64,000 nt of DNA from Schistosoma mansoni (taxonomy: Eukaryota > Platyhelminthes > Trematoda > Strigeidida > Schistosomatidae), in contig NC_031495.1 in the NCBI RefSeq assembly GCF_000237925.1, forward strand, positions 40,390,210 through 40,454,209. The letters run 5' to 3'. The notes below the pieces were generated by a model. That model did not search any database. It had not been told where the DNA came from and saw only the letters and a list, made by a program, of their open reading frames with translations. Positions 11,001 to 20,194 of this stretch are shown here, one piece after another. The position numbers were made by a program, and so were the translations under genes. Positions within the stretch are counted from its first letter, which is position 1, and the number at the start of each line of letters is the position of its first letter.

Positions 11001-13671
11001 AGGGTTTGAAGATGTTATTGAAGGAGTATAATCCAATGAAGTAAATTTGGAAAGAGAAAAAAGATAGAGACATGAAGAATTCGGAAGATTAGAATTTGGT
11101 GGAACTCAAAGAGTGGATGCACATTCGCCATTGCAAACGATTTTCAGCCATGTCATTCAAGGTCTCTAACCATCGATTGCTATCATCTCGCGGATCTCAA
11201 CCTGGTAGTCTACACCTACCAACATGGCTAGTCCACTTGTCAGTGACTTCATGGATTTGCGCCACGTTTCGGTCCGGCCGCCCCTAGCTTTCTCCCAACC
11301 TACTCTTACACCATAAAACATCGCACGTCGGTGGTTGGGCATACGTAACACGTGTCCAAGCCATCTCAACTGATGAAGTTTCACTACTTCATCAATCGAT
11401 TCGCCATCCTTACCTAGTACCCGTATCCTAACAACTGCATTACTTACCCAGTGGTATTTCGACCGACCGTAGCTGCTACCTTGACGTGGTGGCCGGGCTT
11501 GCCTATCGTGATGATCCAGCCGAGTTATATTGGGAACGTATGTTCCTGTGGGTTCTACCATGCAAGGCAGGTCGATTGCAGAACGGCAAGACTGAAAGCG
11601 GCAACTCGAGGTCTGAAGGCGAAGTCGTCCTGTTGACTGTTGAGGGGTGTGACAACAGTAAGGTGTTCACCTCGGACAAGCAGCAAAACAGCGATGCTGC
11701 CTTCTCACAAGAAAGGAAGGGGTTAAAAAAGGTCGACCCTAAAAATGTCACACCTCGCCTTATCCCACGGATTTCCGTCTCCGGCGGTAAGGCCCTTTGC
11801 AGAACGGAGCTAACACGTCAAAAATCCCCCACAGAAGGACAGTGCGTGACCGGCCTCAAACAGTTGTCCCTTGGACTCTGTGTGTAACCTCACCGACCAG
11901 TTTAGTATCCTCACTATGTGGCTTCAAATACGTACAGTACTTAGTTGTTATTTATAATCAGACATTAGCTGCCTGCTCATATTCTACATATTTCACACCG
12001 GTTGAGTAGCACCGAATAAGCTACTACTCAGTACACTCTTACTGAGATAGAGAAACAGATACCCTGTTTTATCTGATAGTCCCATTATTTAGTCACATTT
12101 TGTGTGCATTCATGCCAAAAATTGACGCTATCCCTTAAGACAGTTTTTCTCGGTACATGGTAAAATGCACTATGATATCTGCAAACTTCAGGTTAATAGG
12201 GTTTCTGTGAATCTAGTAAATTTCCATACTTTTTGTTCGTTTTCTTTCCTTCACTCCCCTTTTAATAAATGGGCGCTTCACTAACTATCCAAACACTACG
12301 TAATTTTATAGTTTGTAATAAATATTATTTCACTATCTACTTACTTATATACTTCTTATTGCGTAATAATTTTAATGTTTTGTGATTCTAGTCTAGTCTG
12401 TTTATCCACGTTTGACCTCCTATTTCCTATGTTTAACTATTGATAAGACTTTCGTTATCGTAATTTAATATTCTTACTACTATCAGTACACCTGTCTTCC
12501 CACTATCAACTTGTACTTTTAACTATTATTCTTGGTGACGTATTCTATTTCATTGTGATTATTGACTCAAATAGCCTTGATTGGTCTAACATTTTCGTAT
12601 AAATATTCATGTGTATTAGAGTAAAGCCTGATGACAACCTAATTGAAAACCATTGTTCGCTTACATGTGTTGTTCTTATTATTTTAGTGTCTATTTTTTC
12701 AAGTAATGGACTTACCTCCTATTATAAAACACTGATTCAGCCCTTTTCTATTCGTATCACAATTAGTACATTTTACTTGTTTATTTATAGTCTACTCCAA
12801 TGTTATCACTAGCTCATAAATTTCCTTGGTTGGTTTGTGAATTCCATATATCTACACAAATATTCTTACACATTAGAGTTAAACCCAAGAATGATCTAAT
12901 TGAAAACAATATTGCTCGTTTATATACATTCTAATTCACAATGCAGGAATTTTTATTATTTTAATGGTAAAAGTTGCTATCTTGAAAATTTAACGACTAT
13001 CGATCTGATAAAGTCATTCTCAACCTCCAAACCTTATTATACTAACTAAAATAATTGGTAAACCTTGGGCACTACCCACTTAGAAAACTAAAACTACTTC
13101 ATCTCAGCGCGCCTCTTTCCCTTGCTTCGGTTACTTGTAGCTTCGATAAGAATCACTTTTATAAAATTACTGGTACCTCTAATCTGTTTTGAAAACAGAT
13201 TCAACACAATCACCAATAATTCTGTGATCTTGTATGCTACTCATTTATTTCACTATCCCGTTCTTTTTACAGGATGAGGAACTAAACTCTCCACCACTAC
13301 AGTATGCTTTGTCGTCGTCATTCTGTGCTTCCGATCGTAAACGCCTTGACGAACTGGGTTGGCATCCCCTTAAGACGTACACCGACCATTTAGATTGTAA
13401 ATTATCTGTTGTTTATTATTTACCTGGGTGTGGAATTGCAAGTTATTTATTTGAAGAATTACTCAAACATGAAGAAATATCTGTTTGTCTGTTAAATCTT
13501 TTTACATCTGAGGGTGATAACAGTGGAGATGCACTTTATGTTGTGCAACATTTGGATAGCTGGTTACAATTCAGAGCACAACGTGGAGTTAAAAACACAA
13601 ATCTTGACTGGTCTATTCCCCCTTCTTGGAGCTATTTGTTTGGAACTGACCCTGTTAATGAATTGTATTAA
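7764..13671 (+). CDS. PSMG2: Proteasome assembly chaperone 2 (PSMG2/PAC2), complete, three exons
   Basis: Spliced gene with exons 7764-8003, 10185-10346 and 13273-13671; both introns are phase 0 and GT-AG. The product has 266 residues (human PSMG2: 264). With PSMG1 it forms a heterodimer that helps build the alpha ring of the 20S proteasome. Family landmarks: VGVGNVAQLACDLLI (residues 27-41), VVGTNPY (about 60), the second-exon block RELQLAVLQIRAPP, LLSSS before the second junction, and the conserved tail FTSEGDNSGDAL and SWLQF, ending IPPSWSYLFG. Exon 1 begins at an ATG 37 bp after the TMEM216-like stop. AATAAA lies at 13729. Intron 2 holds RTE-A debris. Confidence 0.93.
8004..10184 (+). other. 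PSMG2 intron 1
   Basis: 2.2 kb between good donor and acceptor sites. I recognise no gene or transposon in it. On the minus strand near 8290-8420 there is a short open stretch with a donor-like GGTAAG at about 8279-8284; it matches no protein I know and is left unassigned. Confidence 0.7.
10185..10346 (+). CDS. PSMG2: PSMG2 exon 2
   Basis: 54 codons from acceptor TTTGAAG to donor GTAAGT at 10347. It encodes IYASRELQLAVLQIRAPPFT, the lysine-rich helix KRRHVKELVTFLKSMKFK and VVLLSSSF, lining up with the central strands of human PSMG2. Confidence 0.92.
10560..10700 (-). mobile_element. RTE-A LINE 3' UTR fragment (old)
   Basis: On the minus strand this matches, with many differences, the last part of the RTE-A 3' UTR (compare 53750-53858 and 10866-10970): an AGTTGCCA(C/T)ACCA block and a CAGTCAGG remnant of the TGAC tail. 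It lies within PSMG2 intron 2. Confidence 0.5.
10866..11455 (-). mobile_element. RTE-A LINE, 3' end (C-terminal RT piece and 3' UTR)
   Basis: On the minus strand, bases from about 11455 down to 11170 encode the C-terminal tail of an RTE-type ORF: VSNAVVRIRVL, then LHQLRWLGHVLRMPNHR and GGRTETWRKSMKSLTS; compare LHRLRWLGHMLRMPEHR in the copy at 49962-53858. The 3' UTR follows down to about 10866 and ends in a TGAC-type tail. It directly abuts an RTE-A 5' end in the opposite orientation at 11456. Confidence 0.7.
11456..11890 (+). mobile_element. RTE-A LINE, 5' UTR piece
   Basis: Matches the first 430 or so bases of the RTE-A element at 49962-50400 (GCTGCTACCTTGACGTGGTGG; later GGTCGACCCTAAAAATG and CGCCTTATCCCACGGAT). 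It stops shortly before the ORF region. It reads opposite to the RTE-A 3' piece on its left, consistent with a 5' inversion formed during insertion. Confidence 0.75.
11891..13272 (+). other. Remainder of PSMG2 intron 2
   Basis: AT-rich and without recognised genes. Two related stretches of about 70 bp (12602-12668 and 12853-12922), both containing CTAATTGAAAAC, form a diverged direct repeat. The intron ends with a pyrimidine-rich acceptor (TTCTTTTTACAG) at 13272. Confidence 0.6.
13273..13671 (+). CDS. PSMG2: PSMG2 exon 3
   Basis: 132 codons plus TAA. It carries the family C-terminus: LFEELLK, LLNLFTSEGDNSGDAL, LDSWLQF and WSIPPSWSYLFG. The frame is open upstream of the acceptor, but the human alignment starts at the splice site. 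Confidence 0.93.
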   Translation, partial: DEELNSPPLQYALSSSFCASDRKRLDELGWHPLKTYTDHLDCKLSVVYYLPGCGIASYLFEELLKHEEISVCLLNLFTSEGDNSGDALYVVQHLDSWLQFRAQRGVKNTNLDWSIPPSWSYLFGTDPVNELY

Positions 13672-13728
13672 ACTTTTAAAAAATATTAACAAAAAATTAG
13701 TTTTCCAGTATTTCAGGTTTTTTGACAA

Positions 13729-13734
13729 AATAAA
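13729..13734 (+). promoter_or_regulatory. PSMG2 poly(A) signal
   Basis: AATAAA 58 bp after the PSMG2 stop codon. The RTE-B LINE begins about 75 bp further on, so the mature 3' UTR should be short. Confidence 0.6.
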
Positions 13735-13807
13735 CTTTTCGCTAGGAATTTTTAGGGATTGCCTCGTGACTTCATAGATTTACGGTGTTCAAATGAAAAA
13801 GCTAAGC

Positions 13808-15155
13808 TTACTTACACCCGTAACTCCCAATGGAGCATAGGCCGCCGACCAGCATTCTCCAACCCATGCTGTCCTGGGCCTTCCTTTTTAGTTCTATCTA
13901 GTTTGTGTTCATTCTTCTCGTGTCTGTCTCCATTTCTCGGCGTAATGTGTTCTTCGGTCTTCCTCTTCTCCTTTGGCCTTCAGGACTCCATGTGAGGGCT
14001 TGTCTTGTGGGTGATTTCCCCAAAGTGTGTCTTATCCACTCCCAGCGCTTCTTCCTCCGCTGGAATCTGGTTTGTTGTCTCCCACAATAGCTTGTACCTG
14101 ATAGTGTCTGGCCAACCGATCTGAAGTATTTTGCGTAGACAACTGTATTTTCTGGATGATGGCTTCCGTAGTTCTCCACGTCTCCGCCCCATACAGTAGA
14201 ACTGTCTTGACATTTGTATTGAAAATTCTGGTCTTGGTGATGATTGACAATTGTCTTGAGTTCCCTACCTGGTTGGGGTCCGCATGACTATCGTAACCAA
14301 TGGTTGGAGACTCTGGGTGACATGGCTCAGAATCGATCACAATGGCGTAGGTGTATACACTCTTTATCTTCCCTTAGACCTTGAGATTAAAATTGCTTCA
14401 TAACTTTTTTCCTTCTTATACTATATCCTTATATACAACCTTTCTTTATATACTACCACCACTAAACTAATTACTTCTATGAATCCGGTGTTCATCTTGT
14501 TGTGCTAACGAGGTATGGCAACTTGGACCGATGCATATATGTGCCTGGTCCTACGTTGTCGCTGACTGACTGACTGTCTTGAGTTCCAGATGTTCTTCAG
14601 TTGTAAATATGCTGCTCTTGCTTTGCCGATCCTCGCCCTCACATCTGCATCAGATCCACCGTGTTCATCGATGATGCTGTCCAGATATGTAGAGGTTTTT
14701 ACATCCTCCAAAGCTTCTCCGTCAAGTGTAATTCGTTTGGTGCATGTTGTATTGTGTCGGAGAGTCTTATTTTTCCCTTTGTTTATGTTGAGACCTACTG
14801 CTGCTGAGGCTGCTGCTACACTGGTCGTTTTCTCCTGCATTTGTTGTTGCGTGTGTGATGGAAGATCCAGATCATCTGCGAAGTCTAAATCATCCAGTTG
14901 CATCCTATCTGTCCATTCTATCCCGTGCTTCCCTCCAGATGTTGACGTCTTCATGATCCAGTCGATCACCAGGAGAAAGAGAAAGGGTGAGAGTAAGCAA
15001 CCTTGCCTGACACCGGTCTTTACCTCGAATGAGTCGGTGAGTTGTCCTCCGTGGACGATTTGGCAGTTTAGTCCATCATAGGAGTTCCGTATGATATTGA
15101 CTATCTTCTCAGGCACGCCGTAGTGTCGAAGAAGCCTCCATAGTGTTGTCTTGTC
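13808..15155 (-). mobile_element. RTE-B LINE, 5'-truncated copy
   Basis: Minus-strand LINE matching the 3' part of the full-length copy at 37558-40665. It encodes RT blocks ([31 protein letters not shown]) and the tail ending in [14 protein letters not shown]. It is interrupted at 14265-14574 by an RTE-A piece. The 5' truncation lies near 15155, where it joins another RTE-B fragment of the same orientation. Confidence 0.85.
14265..14574 (+). mobile_element. RTE-A LINE, 310-bp 5'-truncated insertion with target-site duplication
   Basis: The last 310 bp of RTE-A (end of the ORF, 3' UTR, TGAC repeats), about 97% like 53555-53858 by eye. The 13-bp direct repeat TGTCTTGAGTTCC flanks it (14252-14264 and 14575-14587). 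The other RTE-B copy has the uninterrupted site at about 38001-38013. It is a clear example of target-primed insertion. Confidence 0.9.
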
Positions 15156-15354
15156 CACGGTTTTTACATCCTCCAAAGCTTCTCCGCCAAGTGTAATTCG
15201 ATTGGTGCATGTTGTATTGTGTCGGAGAGTCTTGCTTTCCCCTTTGTTTATATTGAGACCTACTGCTGCTACACTGGTTGTCTTCTCCATTTGTTGTTGC
15301 TTGTGTGATAGAAGAGCTAAATTATCTGCGAAGTCGAAATCGTCCAGCTGAGCA
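15156..15354 (-). mobile_element. RTE-B LINE, second fragment abutting the first
   Basis: Repeats the segment already present at 14695-14905 (same orientation, about 90% alike), starting with GGTTTTTACATCCTCC. It is either an older fragment hit by the first copy or a template jump during insertion. Confidence 0.7.
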
Positions 15355-16569
15355 ATGGCGGTAAATATACTAAGAATTGGAATCTACAATTTTGAAGTAC
15401 AGAACTATTATGAAGGCCGAGTTTTTTTTCAGTATCAGGATTAAAGTTTCTTTGTATTTAGTAACAAGTACGACGCGTGTGTAACTTTTATAATCAGTTT
15501 TACTTCCTCACAATTCTTAAGAAAATATAGTGTATTTAACCTTAATTAGTTTTCCCGCAGCGGGATAATTCGGAAAATATGACATTATTATTGTTCAATT
15601 TTGTAACACTTACAGATTGTAGGCATTAACGAGTGACTTGTTGATTTGAATAACCTGACAGAAGTTTCCATCTTCCTGCAGTTCCACTAATTCAAGCATT
15701 CTTAAACCAGACCATCATAATCTACCTAGTAAATGCATGTTACCGTGTTATTTTTACTCATAATCATCGTTATGAAGTAACCACTTAGAATGGTATGATT
15801 GTATACAGTCTAAACTCAGTTATTTTGATGGAGTTTTGTTCATTGTTCTGAACGACGAAACCTTCACAACTAAACCATCTAGCTCAGAGAAGAAAACTCC
15901 ATCAAAATCATCACCAGCATAAACTTATTAATACACAAATATTGGCCAAAGTGGGCACCAAAATAAATGTGCGACACAAATGAGAGAATGATATTGTGTA
16001 GGGACAGAGAGTGAGTACAATCGGAAAAATAGAAATAAGGAAACGAGAATTCTATTTTGAATCATTAGCAGAGAAGCGTTGGTAAATTCACATTGCTATC
16101 TGTATTAAAAGTCAAACTCTGTCTACAGTCCCGTTAGACAGATTTACGTTATCTAGTTATATCAAATTTACTATATGGGTCGTTGTATTGAAATTAAAAC
16201 ATGCATGTCTCTCCAAGATCTCAAATTTTAACTCAGGTTTCACTAGCTGATCAGTATGAGCAGGCTTCACAGATCGAGTAGCTTAGCTTTTGCATTAACC
16301 TGTACATGTTAAATGGGTTGCATTTTACTACTAACTGAAATAAGCTTAATAAATATGATCCAATAAGAAGGTTCACTTTTTAATCCTGTTATTAATTATT
16401 GCTCATGATGGTATTTGTTGTTGTAAGATGCGCATCGGGATACTAAATAGATCATTCCTAAATAAGAGTTAAGTGAATATTATAATTGATGAAACTCATA
16501 GGCATGACTGATTCACTTGTATAGCGTTAGTGAAGCAACTATTGTAAATCATACTTGACCAGTTTCCTT
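15355..16569. other. No recognised feature
   Basis: 1.2 kb of AT-rich DNA. I see no coding frame with recognisable content, no RNA gene and no known element. Confidence 0.5.
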
Positions 16570-16581
16570 AACTGATTGTAT

Positions 16582-17106
16582 GCCCCCAAATGCCCTGGTA
16601 CGGCCGAGAGTGGGGAGTGTCCGCTTTCCCTCTCGAAATGCTCTCTCATGGCCACGCGAATATATAGCCTCTGCCAGTGAAGTTCTACTCACTGCCTTCT
16701 CGTGGCGGGGGTGTTGTTTACGGAATTGAGAGGACGAAAAGCGAATGTCCGGCGCTTTAACCGGGTTGGTGGACATGGAGGGTCCACCTAGGGGAGTTGG
16801 AAAACCCTCATTCCAAACCAATGGTGCACATGAGCTCCAGTATCCTGATGGGACGAATGGCGTATAAACCTATTGTTGATCACCGGCTACCATGGGACTG
16901 CACCTCCTCACGATGCTCCACTGCCTTGTGGATCAGACCTTTAGGTCAAAGGCTCGGGGTGTGGCCCCCTAAGGAAACCACCTGCTTCAGTTTGGGCACC
17001 TGGGCAGTATCACAGCCCTCACACAAATCAAATGAGATTTGTGAGGCGCATATTTGTCTGGTGCTTTTTTGTATCAATATTTGTGTATAAATAAGATAAA
17101 ATAAAA
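16582..17106 (+). repeat. SINE-like 525-bp repeat, copy b (full length)
   Basis: Starts GCCCCCAAATGCCC and ends in an A-rich tail (AAATAAGATAAAATAAAA). Flanked by AACTGATTGTAT (16570-16581) and AACTGACTGTAT (17107-17118), a 12-bp target-site duplication with one change. It is about 90% like copies c and d by eye. These ends define the full length of the family. Confidence 0.85.
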
Positions 17107-17118
17107 AACTGACTGTAT

Positions 17119-18012
17119 ACATCAGTGTCAGTCGGTCAAATGAATTACGAATTAATTTTCTGTGATTATGCAAACGAATCGTAAATTGATAATATGAGAG
17201 AAAAGAATACTGACCTATAGATTACTGGCAATGATATTACAGCCACTCAGCAGTCATACGCAACGAAGGACCTGACACATGTTCATTTGTCCAGAATATA
17301 AGAAAAGACAGAGAATGCTTCTGCAATAATCTGATCGATCATGAGCCTTAATACTTGACGTCTCCAAACACGCTACGAAGGTCGTGTAGACTACAATTAG
17401 GTATTTTGCCCCCACTTACGTGGCTCGGTCCGATTATCAATGACTCAATAGTGCTGTCGTTTGAGTACACTAATTGATATCACGTGTTATATTGCGAAAC
17501 CAGAATTCGGACTACGACTTTTCGAACTCGGTTCTAGTATTCGATCAACATAATTAGGAATTTATAATATCGGTATAACTAACCTATTGGTGGAGGACAA
17601 GTGAGCAATAGGCTTGTAATAAATTAAAAGATTTACAATAAATAATAACGGTTTACGCATCATGAAAAAGGTCACAAGCAGGAGAGTACAATCATTTGAG
17701 TATTTAATAGTCAAAATATAAAAATCTAGGGTAGTTTCGAAAGATTAACTTCTCTATTTCTCGCTCGGTTATAACATAGATCTGTGCAGCGTCTGGGTTT
17801 GGCCACTTCTAAACTTTCATTTTAACTTAACACCGTAAAACGCCTGTGGAGCTGGAAGTGGTTGGCCATACATAATACATACCTCAACAATCTGTCGAGA
17901 AAAGTTTACTGACACATGAATTGGTTCGCCACCATATATATAACCTGAACATTATTCGACCGATCGTTTTAACATACATGCGCGATACTTTGAAGTCGCC
18001 TATGAATGAATG
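17119..18012. other. No recognised feature
   Basis: 0.9 kb of AT-rich DNA between a SINE-like repeat and an LTR fossil. Parts could be flanking debris of the fossil, but no match inside this window supports that. Confidence 0.4.
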
Positions 18013-20093
18013 TGTGGTAATTTGAAGTATTTGAATCGGTATAAACTAGTAATCCCAGCAATAACGCAATTTAATCAGGAAGTATTAAATGAACACGAAC
18101 GAATGTACTGCACTTTCCATACAAGGGAATCATTGGTTCATTCAAACACCACATTCGCCCCAGCTTAAGAGCGAATCCAAATTTCTGCGATCAATCGTAG
18201 CTCTTCTCTTTAGGTTCATCACGTGTCTGCTAAATTTTGTAGCAGATGTAGACTCTGTACAATCTAGAATATACTTATTAGTACTAGAATTAACAACCGA
18301 AATTGGAACAGAATCACCTGATTCCTGGAATTGCATACAATCATCATGTCGGTTGTCTAGTGAAACCATTGATGTCTAGAATTTGAATCGTAAACTTTCC
18401 AACACTATCCCTCCCTACGAAATAATATTGGGTCCTTACGTCGCAATCTTATGACCAATTTGACGTTCCTAATTTGCATTATCTTCTTTTATCTCACACT
18501 TCGATTATTATATGTGAGTATTTGGGGATACACACTGACAAGTAATTCGAGGCATTCCGTAATGTGACTTCGAATTACATAAAAATTATGATACATATTC
18601 TTTTGTTATTCATATTAGAATACACAAATAGATATGCATTGATATGTGTAATTAACATATGTGATTCATCTAGGCTTGATTCACCTGCGAAACCATCGAA
18701 TGAAAAACATGCACCTTCCTCATGCCCATTAAGATAATCTTTGGTTTGGTTTGGATTTTCTGCCTGTACAAACTTCATATCTAAGCAAACTGATTCTCAG
18801 GTCGCTTCGGGAAAACTTGCTATCCCATCTGATTCACCATACCACTGACCAGGGATTCTACACGACAAACATAGTTTGGAGAATATCTAACATCTGATAC
18901 AATAACATCACAAATGTGACTAGAATTCGACTCATTCGGAACATATTTATCACATTCATTAGGGATGTCTCTAGAGATAAATCCATTGTGACGATGAATA
19001 ACATTTGATATGACATCAGAATTCGGTTTTTTCTGAAATATTTCCCTCAAATTTATTAAGTTTCGTTTGAGAATAATGGATCATCAGAAAAATCAGCATC
19101 TACCAAAACTGAATCCGGTTTTTGATCATGATTTGACTCATTCAATATAATATTCTCAGGGTTGTAAAAATTTCCATCGGAAGTATGTGAATCATTATGA
19201 CAAACTACATCCGGTACAGTAACACGAGAGATCTGATAAGAAGTTGGTTGATTGGAAACTTTTGTCTAACAATGATTCTGGGTTTTATTCAGCTATATGA
19301 TGTCATACCTCTTCAAGAAGTCTCGGATAAGGATAAGTGATCATTGGGAACATCCACCTTAGTAGAATCACAAATTTTAGCATTAGTTTCAGAGAAATGA
19401 ACCATGGTATTACAAACTGACTGAATGTGTCCAGTTTTACCACAATTAAAGCATTTAGAATTACGAAATACACATGAATTACATGGGCGAAACTTGCCAC
19501 AGAACAGGCATTTACCAAACTTGTGCTCATCTTCGTGAACTGTTTCACAACTCAATGAATTGTTATCTGAATAACCCTGATTTCGTATTGGACTGAGACG
19601 ACTTAGTAAAGTAGTGGAATTCCTGATGCCTTGACACATCTTTTCATTGAATTTTTTCCTTTACCTCACTCGAAACTTGTATACTTTACATGGTCCTGTA
19701 GTAGTTGCTTGAAAGTTGCATAAGGGAGTGAAATCGGTTTATCTGGAAATGCCAAAGTCCTTATTAAACTGTATGCTTCTTTTCCGATGAACGTAATGAA
19801 ATGAGCCACAATATTAACATCCTCAATATCTTCCTTGGTCATAGCCCAGATTTCGAACGTCTCCATGTAATTCTCACAAGCATTAAAGTCTGAATGTATA
19901 TCCAACCGTTCCATCACAGGCTCCATCGCGACGCCAATGTTATGTATAGGGGTATTTGAATTATAGTATAAACCAGTAATCTCGGCAATAATGCAACTTA
20001 ATCAAGAAGTATTAGGTGACCTCGAACGAATGCACTGTATTTGGAATCCAAAATCAAGACAGTCATCAATACAATAGAATCATTGGTTCATTC
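18013..20093 (-). mobile_element. Fossil Gypsy-type LTR element (gag part only)
   Basis: A related stretch of about 130-150 bp appears at both ends (18013-18138 and 19940-20093) and is taken as short LTRs. Between them, on the minus strand, lie gag (19666-19926), a zinc-knuckle region with CFNCGKTGHIQSVC (about 19313-19639) and a long acidic, asparagine- and serine-rich segment (18575-19300). No protease, RT or integrase is left. A GGCGTC-type primer site follows the 5' LTR. It is broken, with several breaks and a large internal loss; the LTRs differ clearly, so it is not recent. Same lineage as the fossil at 29-1655. Confidence 0.65.
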
Positions 20094-20102
20094 ATACATA
20101 CG

Positions 20103-20190
20103 TCTTGATTCAAATGAATACTCTTATCTTTTAACCTGCGTAGACCGTTTTACTCGGTGGCCCGAAGCAGTACCTATCAACGTGTGTAGC
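20103..20190 (+). mobile_element. Fossil Gypsy-type integrase scrap
   Basis: Encodes a short integrase block, [18 protein letters not shown], on the plus strand and then joins a minus-strand fossil at about 20190-20195. The same block is seen on the minus strand in the whole-looking element (near 24850) and on the plus strand at about 57680. Broken. Confidence 0.6.
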
Positions 20191-20194
20191 CGCT

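Noticed and set aside
12628-12634. CTGATGA resembling the hammerhead ribozyme core known from schistosome SINEs
   Set aside because: No GAAA in the right place after a stable stem II, and no closing stems; not a hammerhead. I found no other convincing hammerhead core in the window.
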